From DAOUKH01 sp034421515 (GTDB lineage: Bacteria; Chloroflexota; Dehalococcoidia; SHYB01), in contig DAOUKH010000095.1 of NCBI GenBank assembly GCA_034421515.1, positions 1 to 29,427 of the forward strand: a stretch of 29,427 nucleotides of DNA, read 5' to 3'. A program made the position numbers and the translations under genes. The stretch's first letter is position 1. Each line of letters opens with the position of its first letter. Positions 14,130 through 21,799 of the stretch are shown one piece after another. Below the pieces are notes generated by a model. That model was not told the DNA's origin and searched no databases. It was given only the letters and a program-made list of their open reading frames with translations.

Positions 14130-14159
14130 ATGATAGCACAAGGGTGCCTTGGGCCGGAA
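14130..14159 (-). promoter_or_regulatory. Promoter of the aromatic operon
   Basis: TATCAT (14135-14130) with TTCCGG (14159-14154) 18 bases upstream on the minus strand. The -10 is good, the -35 weak. Transcription would start near 14123, giving a short leader RNA that begins about 20 bases before the leader-peptide ATG. Confidence 0.5.
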
Positions 14160-14184
14160 GCAGACAGGAGTGGGAGCGGCGCGC

Positions 14185-15411
14185 CTACTCCGTCACACTC
14201 GCCGCGATTGCGCGGCCGAGGACGGCGATGCCCTCCTCGATCTGCTCCTCGGAGACCTGACTGTAGGCGAGGCGGAACTGCTGCTTGCCCGACTCATCGC
14301 CGAAGAAGACCTCGCCGGCGCGGCAGAGCACGCCGTCCTCCAGCGCCACCTCACGCACCTTGGCGGCGTCGACCCGCGGGTCGAGCTCCAGCCAGAGGTA
14401 GAAGGCGCCCTGCGGGGCCCGGTACGTGACCCACGGTCCGCAGTACTCGCCGAGGGCGGCGATGGCCTTGTCGCGCTTCCGGCGGTAGACCTCGTTGGCG
14501 CGGCGGATGTGGTCGTCGAGCTTGCCCTCGGAGATGAACTGGGACATGACGCGGGAGAGCCAGAGGCTCACGCCGAGGTCCTGCCGGGTCGCGGCTGCGG
14601 CGGCGACGGCGTCGGGGTGCCCGGCGAGCCAGCCCAGGCGCAGGCCGGGGGTCACGGTCTTGCTGAAGCTATCGGAGATCATGACGCGGCCGGTGGTGTC
14701 GAGGGAGAAGAGCGTCGGCACGGGTTCGCCCTCGAAGCGGAGGTCGCCGTAGACGTGGTCCTCGAGGACGACGAGATTGCGCCGTTCCGCGACTTCCAGC
14801 AGCTTCTTGCGCCGTTCGAGAGACATGCACATGCCGGTGGGAAGCTGGAAGGTCGAGATGGTGTAGACCATCTTGGGCCGGATGCCCTCGGCTTCGAAGC
14901 GGTCGAGGCGGGACTCGACCTCCTCGACGACCATGCCGTCGTCATCCACGGGGACGGCGAGCGAGGTGCCGCCCGCGGCGTCGATGTAGCGCAGAGCGTA
15001 GGGGAACGAGGGCGCCTCGACGACCACGCCGTCGCCGGGGCCGACGAAGGCGCGGATGGCCATCGCGATGGCCTGCACCGAGCCTGAGGCAAGGAGGACC
15101 CCCTCGCGGCCCACGTCCCGCCCGTCGCGGGCGAGATGGCGGGCGGCGATCTGGTCGCGGAGCTCGGGATAGCCGTAGACCAGCTCGTTGTAGTCGGTGT
15201 TGCCGTACTCGAAGGCCTCCGCGCCGTCGCGCGCGATGATCTCCGCCCCAATGCGGGCGAAGTCGTCGATGGGGAAGGTCTCCTCGGCGGCGAGACCGCT
15301 GTCGAAGTTGTAGGCGATGGGCCGGTCGGCGTGCTTCATGGGCTTGCCGCCCGGCGTGGGCGGGCCGCTGCGGGCGGCCTTGGAAAAGAGCGTGGTGACG
15401 TCGATAGTCAT
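14185..15411 (-). CDS. PLP-dependent aminotransferase class I/II, 2-aminoadipate/MocR-like fold (408 aa)
   Basis: Fold-type I aminotransferase resembling the catalytic half of MocR/LysN proteins but without a winged-helix domain. Visible motifs are LLASGSVQAIAMAIRAFVGP (phosphate and cofactor loop), VEAPSFPYALRYI, YTISTFQLPTGMCMSLERR (substrate and PLP-ring environment), LEDHVYGDLRFEG, and the PLP lysine in SDSFSKTVTPGLRLGWLAG. The ATG at 15411 shares a base with the upstream paralogue's TGA (TGATG). The pair follows a Rid-family gene, so the three are one operon. Likely roles are transamination of a branched or long-chain 2-amino acid (2-aminoadipate, leucine, aromatic); the substrate is not certain. 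Confidence 0.9.
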   Translation of the reverse strand: MTIDVTTLFSKAARSGPPTPGGKPMKHADRPIAYNFDSGLAAEETFPIDDFARIGAEIIARDGAEAFEYGNTDYNELVYGYPELRDQIAARHLARDGRDVGREGVLLASGSVQAIAMAIRAFVGPGDGVVVEAPSFPYALRYIDAAGGTSLAVPVDDDGMVVEEVESRLDRFEAEGIRPKMVYTISTFQLPTGMCMSLERRKKLLEVAERRNLVVLEDHVYGDLRFEGEPVPTLFSLDTTGRVMISDSFSKTVTPGLRLGWLAGHPDAVAAAAATRQDLGVSLWLSRVMSQFISEGKLDDHIRRANEVYRRKRDKAIAALGEYCGPWVTYRAPQGAFYLWLELDPRVDAAKVREVALEDGVLCRAGEVFFGDESGKQQFRLAYSQVSEEQIEEGIAVLGRAIAASVTE

Positions 15412-16640
15412 CAGTTGACCTCCGCGGCGGCCCTGGCGACGGCGCGGCCGAAGGCGGCCATCCCGCGCTCGATCTCGTCTTCCTGGACGTGGCTGTAGGA
15501 GATGCGGAAGAACTGGCGCTCAGTCGACCAGCCGAAGAACGCCTCGCCGGGGCGGGCGAAGACGCCTTCCTCCTGGGCGAGCTCGTGGACGCGGGCCGAG
15601 GTGATGCCCTGCTCGAGCTCGCACCAGAGGTAGAAGGCACCCTTGGGGATGCCGAAGGGCAGGCTGACGTGGGGGCAGTGCCTGCTGAGGGCGGCGGCGG
15701 CCGCGTCGCGCTTGGCGCGGTAGACGCGGTTCACCATCTCGATGTGGGGGTCGAGTTTCCCCTCGGCCAAGAACAGGTCCATCATCCGCGAGATCCAATG
15801 GGAGACGCCGAGGTCCTGGCGGACGGCGAGCGCCCCTTCGATTGCCTCCGGCTTGCCCACGAGCCAGCCGAGGCGCAGCCCAGGCGCGATGGTCTTGCTG
15901 AAGCTGTCGGCCTGGACGACGAGGTCGCCGCCGCTCAGGCTCAGCAGCGTCGGCAGGCGCTCGCCCTCGAAGCGCAGATCGCCGTAGACGTGGTCCTCGA
16001 TGATCATGAAGCCGCGCTCGTGGGCCATGCCTACCAGCTTCTTCCTCCGTTCCAGCGACATGCAGGTGCCGGTGGGAAGCTGGAACGTCGAGATGGTGTA
16101 GACGGCCTTGACGCGGGTCCCCGCGGCGGTCAGCTCGTCGATCTTCTCCTCGACGGCGTCGACGTCCATACCGTCGCCGTCGACGGGCACGGCGTGGACT
16201 TGCGCGCCAAGGGTCTGCATGTAGCGGATGGCGTAGGGAAACGACGGCGCTTCGATGATCACCGCGTCGCCGGGGTCGAGGAAGCCGTTGATGGCCAGGG
16301 CGATGGCCTGCACCGATCCCGAGGTCAGGAGCACGCCGTCGGCCCTGACGTCGACACCGTCGCGTTGGGCGATGCGGCCGGCGAGGCGCTCCCGGAGTGC
16401 GGTGTAGCCGTAGACCATGTCGGCATAGCCGCCGGAGGTGTCGCCGTACTGGAAGGCCCCGCCGCCGTCGCGTGCCACGACCTCCTTGCTGAGGCGCTTG
16501 AAGTCTTCGAGGGGGAAGGTCTCCTCGGCGGCGAGGCCCATGTCGAAGTTGTAGAAGACGGGGCTCTTGGGCAGCGGGAAGAAGATCGGCAGGCCGAAGC
16601 GGGCGGTGTCGGTGTAGAGCGACTTGAGGTCGGCCGTCAT
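15411..16640 (-). CDS. PLP-dependent aminotransferase class I/II, tandem paralogue (409 aa)
   Basis: Close paralogue of the next gene, with the same motif order: YNFDMGLAAEETFPLEDF, LLTSGSVQAIALAINGFLDP, YTISTFQLPTGTCMSLERR, IIEDHVYGDLRFEG, and the PLP lysine in ADSFSKTIAPGLRLGWLVG. It begins MTADLKSLYTDTARFGLPIF. The ATG at 16640 is chosen for the GGAGGAG seven bases upstream and its ATGA overlap with the Rid gene; the much longer open frame upstream is an out-of-frame shadow of that gene. The two enzymes differ in the N-terminal 40 residues and near the substrate pocket, consistent with duplication and changed specificity. Confidence 0.9.
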   Translation of the reverse strand: MTADLKSLYTDTARFGLPIFFPLPKSPVFYNFDMGLAAEETFPLEDFKRLSKEVVARDGGGAFQYGDTSGGYADMVYGYTALRERLAGRIAQRDGVDVRADGVLLTSGSVQAIALAINGFLDPGDAVIIEAPSFPYAIRYMQTLGAQVHAVPVDGDGMDVDAVEEKIDELTAAGTRVKAVYTISTFQLPTGTCMSLERRKKLVGMAHERGFMIIEDHVYGDLRFEGERLPTLLSLSGGDLVVQADSFSKTIAPGLRLGWLVGKPEAIEGALAVRQDLGVSHWISRMMDLFLAEGKLDPHIEMVNRVYRAKRDAAAAALSRHCPHVSLPFGIPKGAFYLWCELEQGITSARVHELAQEEGVFARPGEAFFGWSTERQFFRISYSHVQEDEIERGMAAFGRAVARAAAEVN

Positions 16641-17041
16641 GACGTCTCCTCCCCCGCCCCGACCACGGCGACAGCCTCGACCTCCATCATGAAGTCGGGG
16701 TGCAGCAGAGCGGCGACGACCACGGAGGTGCTGGCCGGCGGATCCTTGGGAAGCAGGCGCTGCTTGACGTCGCGGTAAGCAGGGAAGTAGTCGGCGCTGG
16801 TGAAGAAGTTGGTGAGCTTGACGACGTCGGCGAGGCTCGCCCCACCGGCCTCGAGCACCCCTTGGAGGTTCTTGAAGCACTGCTCCGCCTGGGCAGCGGC
16901 GTCGCCCACGCCGACGATCTCGCCGTCGGCGCCGAAGGCCACCTGCCCCGACACGTAGATGGTGTCGCCGACTCGGATACCTTGGGAAATGGAGGGCGGC
17001 GTCCCTCCCGGCGTGGGATTGATGATCTGCTTTGGGGTCAT
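16637..17041 (-). CDS. Rid (YjgF/UK114) family protein without the catalytic Arg (134 aa)
   Basis: The fold is recognised from INPTPGGTPPSISQGIRVGD, IYVSGQVAFGADGEIVG, QAEQCFKNLQGVLEAGGASL, and the late MMEVEAVAVVG. RidA deaminates enamines/imines such as 2-aminoacrylate using an Arg in a PAR-S motif; here the corresponding position is S104 (PPASTSVVV). It therefore fits one of the Rid subfamilies that lack the Arg, and a RidA-type deaminase activity is doubtful. The ATG at 17041 has GGAGG six bases before it; a start 51 bases further up is possible but would lie over the -10. It is the first gene of an operon with two aminotransferases. Confidence 0.88.
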   Translation of the reverse strand: MTPKQIINPTPGGTPPSISQGIRVGDTIYVSGQVAFGADGEIVGVGDAAAQAEQCFKNLQGVLEAGGASLADVVKLTNFFTSADYFPAYRDVKQRLLPKDPPASTSVVVAALLHPDFMMEVEAVAVVGAGEETS

Positions 17042-17079
17042 CTCCGGCCTCCGGCCCGCTTGGTCGGGTTCGAGATTGG

Positions 17080-17096
17080 CCGCATTGTACATGCGG
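17080..17096. promoter_or_regulatory. Palindrome over the Rid-operon -10
   Basis: CCGCAT (17080-17085) and ATGCGG (17091-17096) form a perfect six-base inverted repeat with a five-base spacer. The minus-strand -10 candidate TACAAT (17089-17084) lies inside it. The placement suggests a repressor operator for the Rid-aminotransferase operon, about 45 bases upstream of the ATG. No regulator gene is adjacent. Confidence 0.4.
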
Positions 17097-17119
17097 CGCG
17101 CCGGAGGCGCGGGGGTTCC

Positions 17120-17147
17120 TTGACACCGGCGCGGCGGCTTCTAAGAT
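17120..17147 (+). promoter_or_regulatory. Promoter for the 17183 oxidoreductase
   Basis: TTGACA (perfect -35, 17120-17125) and TAAGAT (17142-17147) with a 16-base spacer. Transcription would begin near 17154, about 30 bases before the ATG. It is divergent from the Rid operon. Confidence 0.65.
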
Positions 17148-17182
17148 GTGGCGGGCATCGACGCCGCCCGCTGGAGGATCCC

Positions 17183-18049
17183 ATGAAGTTTGCGCTCGCG
17201 CTGTTCGGTCTGCGCCCCCACCTGTTTCCGGTGTTGGCCCGGAAGGCCGACGAGCTTGGCTACGACTCGATCTGGTGCTCCGACCACCTCATGCCGCTGA
17301 CGAGCATCTCGCCGACCTACCCCTACTCGCCGGACAAGCTGCCGCCCTTTACGCCTGACTGGGAGTGGCACGACCCGTGGGTGTTGCTGAGCTCGCTGGC
17401 GAACATTACGAAGAACATCAAGTTCGCCACCAACGTCTACATCCTGCCGCTGCGGCATCCGTTCGTGACGGCGCGGGCGCTGTCGACGCTGGACGTGGTC
17501 TCCGGCGGGCGTGTCATCCTCGGCGCGGGCGTCGGCTGGTGGCCGGAGGAATTCGCGGCGGCGGACCAGGACTTCGACAACCGAGGCCCGCGCTCCACCG
17601 AGATCGTGACGATCCTGCGGCGGCTGTGGACGGAGGACACCGTCGAGTTCCACGGCAAGTTCTACGACTTCCCCGAGGTCAGCCTGGTGCCCAAGCCCGT
17701 CCAACAGCCGATCCCGATCATCTTCGGAGGGAATACGAAGGCGGCCCACCGCCGCGCCGCCCGCGAGGGCGACGGCTGGATGCCCGCCTACATGGGCAGG
17801 GATGAGATCGTCGCCGGCATGGCGAGCATCAACGAGTTCCGCAAGGAGTACGGGCGGGACCACCTGCCGTTCGAGGTGACCGGCGCGCTGATGGAGCCCC
17901 CCTCCGTCGACGCCGTCCGCCGGTACGAGGAGGCGGGCATCGGCCGGCTCCTCTGCGGCCCCTACGGCTTCCCCGGCCCCGACACGACGGCGGAAGTGAT
18001 CGAGGCCGGCCTGGAGACATTCGCCAACGACATCATCGCGAAGCTGTAG
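17183..18049 (+). CDS. Luciferase-like (LLM class) oxidoreductase, probably F420-dependent (288 aa)
   Basis: TIM-barrel flavin/F420 oxidoreductase of the bacterial luciferase superfamily. Features seen are the N-terminal MKFALALFGLRPHLF, ADELGYDSIWCSDHLMPL, LANITKNIKFATNVYILPLR, RVILGAGVGWWPEEFAA, TILRRLWTEDTVEFHGKFYDF and VPKPVQQPIPIIFGGNT. This order is typical of the F420-dependent Rv2161c-like subgroup; FMN-dependent activity is possible. The ATG has CTGGAGGATCCC before it; a longer open frame upstream is a shadow of the Rid gene. It is a single transcription unit with its own promoter. Substrate unknown; such enzymes oxidise or reduce alcohols, imines or sulphonates. Confidence 0.92.
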   Translation: MKFALALFGLRPHLFPVLARKADELGYDSIWCSDHLMPLTSISPTYPYSPDKLPPFTPDWEWHDPWVLLSSLANITKNIKFATNVYILPLRHPFVTARALSTLDVVSGGRVILGAGVGWWPEEFAAADQDFDNRGPRSTEIVTILRRLWTEDTVEFHGKFYDFPEVSLVPKPVQQPIPIIFGGNTKAAHRRAAREGDGWMPAYMGRDEIVAGMASINEFRKEYGRDHLPFEVTGALMEPPSVDAVRRYEEAGIGRLLCGPYGFPGPDTTAEVIEAGLETFANDIIAKL

Positions 18050-18075
18050 CCGCCTAGGCTCCGTCCGCCCTCGCG

Positions 18076-18104
18076 TTGAACCTTCGTTCTCCGCACCCTA
18101 GAAT
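18076..18104 (+). promoter_or_regulatory. Promoter for the 18192 monooxygenase, bracketed by an inverted repeat
   Basis: TTGAAC (18076-18081) and TAGAAT (18099-18104) are 17 bases apart. CCCTCGC (18068-18074) immediately before and GCGAGGG (18105-18111) immediately after are perfect seven-base complements, so the core promoter lies exactly between the arms. The transcript would have a leader of about 80 bases. The flanking arms could be operator half-sites or a cruciform/hairpin. Confidence 0.55.
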
Positions 18105-18191
18105 GCGAGGGTTGCGCGGCAGCGCGGTGCATCCAGAAGACGCACGCCAACGTATTAAAGTAGGCGGTACGCGCATTTCCGAGGAGGCGAC

Positions 18192-19364
18192 ATGGAGTTC
18201 GGGATATTCGTTCAGGGGCATTCTCCGGGGCAGGAAAAGGCGCACAGCCAGGCCTACGCTGCGGACTGGGTCAAGCGCGAGTTGGAACTCATTCAAGCGG
18301 CGGACAAACACAATTTCAAGTACGTGTGGGTGACGGAGCACCACTTCCTCGAGGAGTACTCCCACCTCTCCGACAGCGCGACCTTCATCGCCTACGCGCT
18401 CGCCAAGACCGAGCGCATCCACATCGGCTCCGGCATCTTCAACATGAACCCGGTGGTGAACCACCCGGTGCGGCTCGCGGAGCGGGTGGCCATGCTCGAC
18501 CTGCTGAGCCAGGGCCGGTTCGAGTTCGGGACGGGGCGCGGCGCCGGCAGCCACGAGATTGGCGGCTTCGGCCTCACGCCGGACATCACCCGCGACAACT
18601 GGGAAGAGACCATCCGCGAGGTCCCCAAGATGTGGCGGCAGAAGGGCTACTCGTACCCCGACGGCAAAGCCTTCCAGGTGCCGTCGACGGGGACGCAGAT
18701 GATGCCCGGGCGCGAGGGCGCGTTCAACGTCCTGCCCAAGCCCTACGCACACACCCATCCCGCGCTCTGGGTGGCGGCGGGGAATCCGGGGACGTATGAG
18801 CGGGCGGCGAAGCGCGGCCTGGGGCTGCTTGGGTTCAACGTCGGGCCGGTCTGGGCCATGCAGCCCAACATCGAGACGTACAAGAAGCACATCGGCGACG
18901 CCGAGCCCATCGGCGACTACGTCAACGACAACGTGATGGTCACGGTGGCCATGACGGTGTCGCGGGACCCGCAGCGGGCGCGCGAGCTGGCCTGCCTGCC
19001 CGGCGCCTCCTACCTGGTGTCGCTGGTCTACCGCTATCACGACACCTTCCCCAAGCTGGAGGGCATGCCGCGGTGGCCCGATCTCTTCCCCGACCCGCAA
19101 GCCGAGCATATGGACATGCTGATCGAGGGGGGCCTGGCCCTGTGCGGGGAGCCGGAAGAGGTGATCAAGCAGGTGGCGAACTACGCCACGATCGGCTGCG
19201 ACCAGCTCGTCTTCGGCGTGCCGAACAACCAGCCGCACGAGGCGGTGCTGGAATCGATCGAGCTCTTCGGCAAGTACGTCATCCCCGAGTTCGACAAGGA
19301 CCCGAAGCACAGCACGACGCGCCATCGTGAGGCCGCCGGCGGACCGCTCGTTCCCACGAGCTAA
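18192..19364 (+). CDS. Luciferase-like flavin-dependent monooxygenase (390 aa)
   Basis: Bacterial luciferase superfamily, resembling LuxA-like flavin monooxygenases: MEFGIFVQGHSPGQEKAHSQ, YVWVTEHHFLEEYSHLSDS (the W.TEHHF segment typical of the group), IHIGSGIFNMNPVVNHPVRL, AERVAMLDLLSQGRFEFGTGRG and LWVAAGNPGTYERAAKRGLGLLGF. A reduced flavin from a partner reductase is presumably the cosubstrate; no reductase is adjacent. GAGGAGG seven bases before the ATG supports the start. It follows the other luciferase-like gene by 142 bases but has its own promoter, and a terminator overlaps its stop codon. The substrate cannot be predicted. Confidence 0.93.
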   Translation: MEFGIFVQGHSPGQEKAHSQAYAADWVKRELELIQAADKHNFKYVWVTEHHFLEEYSHLSDSATFIAYALAKTERIHIGSGIFNMNPVVNHPVRLAERVAMLDLLSQGRFEFGTGRGAGSHEIGGFGLTPDITRDNWEETIREVPKMWRQKGYSYPDGKAFQVPSTGTQMMPGREGAFNVLPKPYAHTHPALWVAAGNPGTYERAAKRGLGLLGFNVGPVWAMQPNIETYKKHIGDAEPIGDYVNDNVMVTVAMTVSRDPQRARELACLPGASYLVSLVYRYHDTFPKLEGMPRWPDLFPDPQAEHMDMLIEGGLALCGEPEEVIKQVANYATIGCDQLVFGVPNNQPHEAVLESIELFGKYVIPEFDKDPKHSTTRHREAAGGPLVPTS

Positions 19365-19379
19365 TCCGCCGTCTTTTTT
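19338..19379 (+). terminator. Terminator overlapping the end of the monooxygenase gene
   Basis: GCTCGT (19346-19351) pairs with ACGAGC (19356-19361) around TCCC, and an outer GGCGGA (19338-19343) pairs with TCCGCC (19365-19370). T6 follows at 19374-19379. The TAA stop (19362-19364) lies inside the hairpin. Confidence 0.65.
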
Positions 19380-19383
19380 CCGG

Positions 19384-19412
19384 TTGACACGGTTCCTAGG
19401 CTCGGCTACATT
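19384..19412 (+). promoter_or_regulatory. Promoter for the solute-binding protein gene
   Basis: TTGACA (19384-19389) and TACATT (19407-19412) with an ideal 17-base spacer. A seven-base inverted repeat, CTAGGCT (19396-19402) and AGCCTAG (19418-19424), brackets the -10 and probable start site, as an operator would. The leader is about 90 bases. Confidence 0.65.
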
Positions 19413-19508
19413 CCCTCAGCCTAGAGAAGCCGAGTCCACGGGTTCATCCGGTGGCGTTTGCGATCCGTTGGACAGGGCTCGAATGAGAGCAAAAGGGAGG
19501 CAGAGGCG

Positions 19509-21446
19509 ATGAAGATTCGCCGATTCTTCAGCATATTAGTAGGCGCCATGGTCGTGGCGCTCGTCGTCGCGGCTTGCGGCGGCGACGCGGAGCCCACGGC
19601 GGCGCCGACGGCGGTCCCGCCGACGCAGGCGCCCGCCCCGACCGAGGCCCCCGCGACGGCGGCGCCCGAGGCGACAGCGGCCCCCACGGCGACACGGGCG
19701 GCCCCGGCCCCCGCGCCGACGGCGACACCGACGGCCGAGGCGATGATGGCGCCGAAGACCGAGCCGAAGTATGGCGGCACGGTGGTGTTGGGAAGCCAGA
19801 CGACCAACTCGGCGACGGGGCTGATACCCCCGTATCCGTCCAGGCCGGCGGCACGCGCGTCCTCGATCACGATTAGCAACAACGTGTACAACAACCTGAT
19901 GATCAAGGACCCGTTCGGGGATCCCCCGCACACGAACGTCGAAGGGCACTTGGCAGTGGAATGGGAACTTGGCGGCGATGGCCGGGAGATCACGCTCAAG
20001 CTGCGCGAAGGCGTCGTATGGCACGACGGCGAAGCCTTCACCGCCGAGGACGTGGTCCACACCATCAACGCCTTTAGCTTCCCGCCGCAGGACTGGCGCT
20101 CCGACTACCAAGGGCTGCTGCTGAGCCGGGTCGCGAGCACCGAAGCCGTCGACGACCACACGGTGAAGTTCACCACCTATCGGCCCAGCGCCTTCTTCTT
20201 CGATCTCCTGACTGAGACGCGCACCCAGATGATCCCGTCCCACATCCAGGACCTCGAGGAGCTCATCGCCAACCCTATCGGCACGGGCCCGTGGATGCAT
20301 GACCGCACCGACGTGAACGTCGAGACGGTCTTGGTGAAGAACCCGAACTACTTCCGGACCGACCCGGACGGCAGGGCGCTGCCCTTCCTGGATGGGCTCA
20401 CGTGGACGCAGTTCACCGGCTTCGAGCTGTGGCTCGCCGCGCTGAAGACGGGTCAGACCCAGATGGTCGACCACTTCCACGGGCCGCAGTTGGGCCCGGT
20501 TGAGGTGCGAGAAGACCTCGCGAATGCCGTCCCCGGTATCGTCTTCGACTACTACATCCAGACGCAGTACGGCGTGGTCTTCGCCAACCGGCCTCCGTTC
20601 GACGATGCCCGGGTCCGGGAAGCGATCTTCCTGTGGCTCGACCGTAAACAGGTCCTCCAAATTGACACCGGAGGGTCGGGATCGATCTTCGGATCGGGCG
20701 TCACGCCGACCGACCTGGGCGGTAGATGGGGCCTCCCCGAGGTCGAAATCTACAACTGGCCCGGACTTCGCTACGTCGACGCGTCGGGCAAGACGGTGCT
20801 CTCTTCCGAGGAGTTCCAGGCCAAGAGCGACGAGTTACAGAAGCACCCGGATGACCTAGCACGGGCGAAACAGCTACTGCAAGAAGCGGGCGCGATCGGC
20901 TTCTCGACAACGATCGTTGTCCAGGGCGGCGGCGTGCAGGACCGCATCGGCCCCGTCGTCACCCAGCAGCTCAGCGAGCTCTTCGAGGCCCAGTGGGAGT
21001 TGAAGATCTCGACCGACGCGTCCGTCTATTGGACGCAGCACATCTTCCAGGGCGACTGGGAAGGCATCGGGTGGGGCAACCACGGCGCCGCCGGCCTCGA
21101 CGATCCGCAGAGCCTCACGGAAGACGGCGGTTGGATCAGCACCAGCTTCTGGTACGGCGCGCCCGGCAGCTTCATCCCGTGGTCGGGCTTCGAGCCGAAT
21201 CCCACCATCGACTCGCTCTACGCCGAGCAGGATGCCGTCGTCGGCAACGACGAGGCGCGGAGGGAGCTCATCCATTCCCTGCAGCGCGAAGTGCTCCGGC
21301 ACCACAACCGGATCATCTCGCACCTGCCCAGGAGCCCCGGCGCGCACCATCCCCACATCATGGACCGTCCGGCGAGCGGCGACGTTCCCGGCACGACCAA
21401 CAGGACGAACAACTGGATGTACGACCGCATGTGGTTAGACATCTAG
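19509..21446 (+). CDS. ABC transporter solute-binding lipoprotein, family 5 (645 aa)
   Basis: Extracytoplasmic receptor of the peptide/nickel/opine (SBP_bac_5) class. Residues 1-22 are a lipoprotein signal (MKIRRFFSILVGAMVVALVV then AAC, lipobox Cys at about 23). An Ala/Thr/Pro-rich linker of about 55 residues tethers the domain and is typical of Chloroflexota lipoproteins. The domain begins at YGGTVVLGS, with the family signature REGVVWHDGEAFTAEDV and a long lobe ending in the YDRMWLDI tail. GGGAGG lies nine bases before the ATG. The two permeases on the opposite strand (21867-23744) are the natural partners; no ATPase genes are in the window. Length is slightly above the family average because of the linker. 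Confidence 0.94.
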   Translation: MKIRRFFSILVGAMVVALVVAACGGDAEPTAAPTAVPPTQAPAPTEAPATAAPEATAAPTATRAAPAPAPTATPTAEAMMAPKTEPKYGGTVVLGSQTTNSATGLIPPYPSRPAARASSITISNNVYNNLMIKDPFGDPPHTNVEGHLAVEWELGGDGREITLKLREGVVWHDGEAFTAEDVVHTINAFSFPPQDWRSDYQGLLLSRVASTEAVDDHTVKFTTYRPSAFFFDLLTETRTQMIPSHIQDLEELIANPIGTGPWMHDRTDVNVETVLVKNPNYFRTDPDGRALPFLDGLTWTQFTGFELWLAALKTGQTQMVDHFHGPQLGPVEVREDLANAVPGIVFDYYIQTQYGVVFANRPPFDDARVREAIFLWLDRKQVLQIDTGGSGSIFGSGVTPTDLGGRWGLPEVEIYNWPGLRYVDASGKTVLSSEEFQAKSDELQKHPDDLARAKQLLQEAGAIGFSTTIVVQGGGVQDRIGPVVTQQLSELFEAQWELKISTDASVYWTQHIFQGDWEGIGWGNHGAAGLDDPQSLTEDGGWISTSFWYGAPGSFIPWSGFEPNPTIDSLYAEQDAVVGNDEARRELIHSLQREVLRHHNRIISHLPRSPGAHHPHIMDRPASGDVPGTTNRTNNWMYDRMWLDI

Positions 21447-21470
21447 GCTGTCCGCCAAGGCTTTAGCCGA

Positions 21471-21501
21471 GAGGGCCCGCATCAGCGGGCCCTCTCTTTT
21501 T
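21471..21501 (+). terminator. Strong intrinsic terminator after the binding-protein gene
   Basis: GAGGGCCCGC (21471-21480) and GCGGGCCCTC (21485-21494) form a perfect ten-base stem with an ATCA loop. TCTTTTTG follows. It ends the transcript 25 bases after the stop codon. Confidence 0.9.
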
Positions 21502-21576
21502 GTCTGACAGACGGGGCCTCGCGGCGCTACCTCTCCCGCCCTCGATCCGGAACTGGTGGGGCCGGGAGGTCTTTCA

Positions 21577-21597
21577 CCTCTCCCGCGCTGGGAGAGG
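21577..21597. repeat. CCTCTCCC/GGGAGAGG hairpin repeat
   Basis: A perfect eight-base inverted repeat with loop GCGCT, followed by GCTGGGTGAGGGCGGGG. A related unit (TCCCTCCC, GCT, GGGAGGGA, then CTGAGGGCGGGCACG) lies at 27545-27577, so this is a second short intergenic repeat family. Confidence 0.55.
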
Positions 21598-21671
21598 CTG
21601 GGTGAGGGCGGGGGGCCGGCGGGGTGCGCCAACGTCAACTCAGCCTGCGGCCCCGCATTGCAACGGTCTCC

Positions 21672-21695
21672 GTAGGGGCGAGTCACGAATCGCCC
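21672..21695. repeat. GTAGGGGCG palindrome, copy 1
   Basis: Begins GTAGGGGCGA and ends TCGCCC; GGGCGA and TCGCCC are complementary around GTCACGAA. The copy at 21800-21824 has the same ends. Confidence 0.55.
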
Positions 21696-21705
21696 TCCCC
21701 TCTCA

Positions 21706-21769
21706 CCTTTCCCCCTCTGGAGGAAACTGAAAGAGGGCACGCGCCCAAAGGCGCGGCGGAGAGGCTGGG
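21706..21769 (+). repeat. Dispersed double-hairpin intergenic repeat, copy 2
   Basis: Plus-strand counterpart of 1029-1094. It starts CCTTTCCCCCT, shares the core GGAAACTGAAAGAGGG, then CGCGCC...AGGCGCG, then CGGAG.GGC.GGG. Differences between copies are a few substitutions and a two-base length change in the first loop. Confidence 0.7.
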
Positions 21770-21799
21770 AGTGGGAGGTCCGGCCGCCGTCCCTCTCCA

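Noticed and set aside
13938..14184. T-box riboswitch before the aromatic operon
   Set aside because: No T-box core or specifier-loop architecture is visible; the short leader peptide and alternative helices explain the region better.
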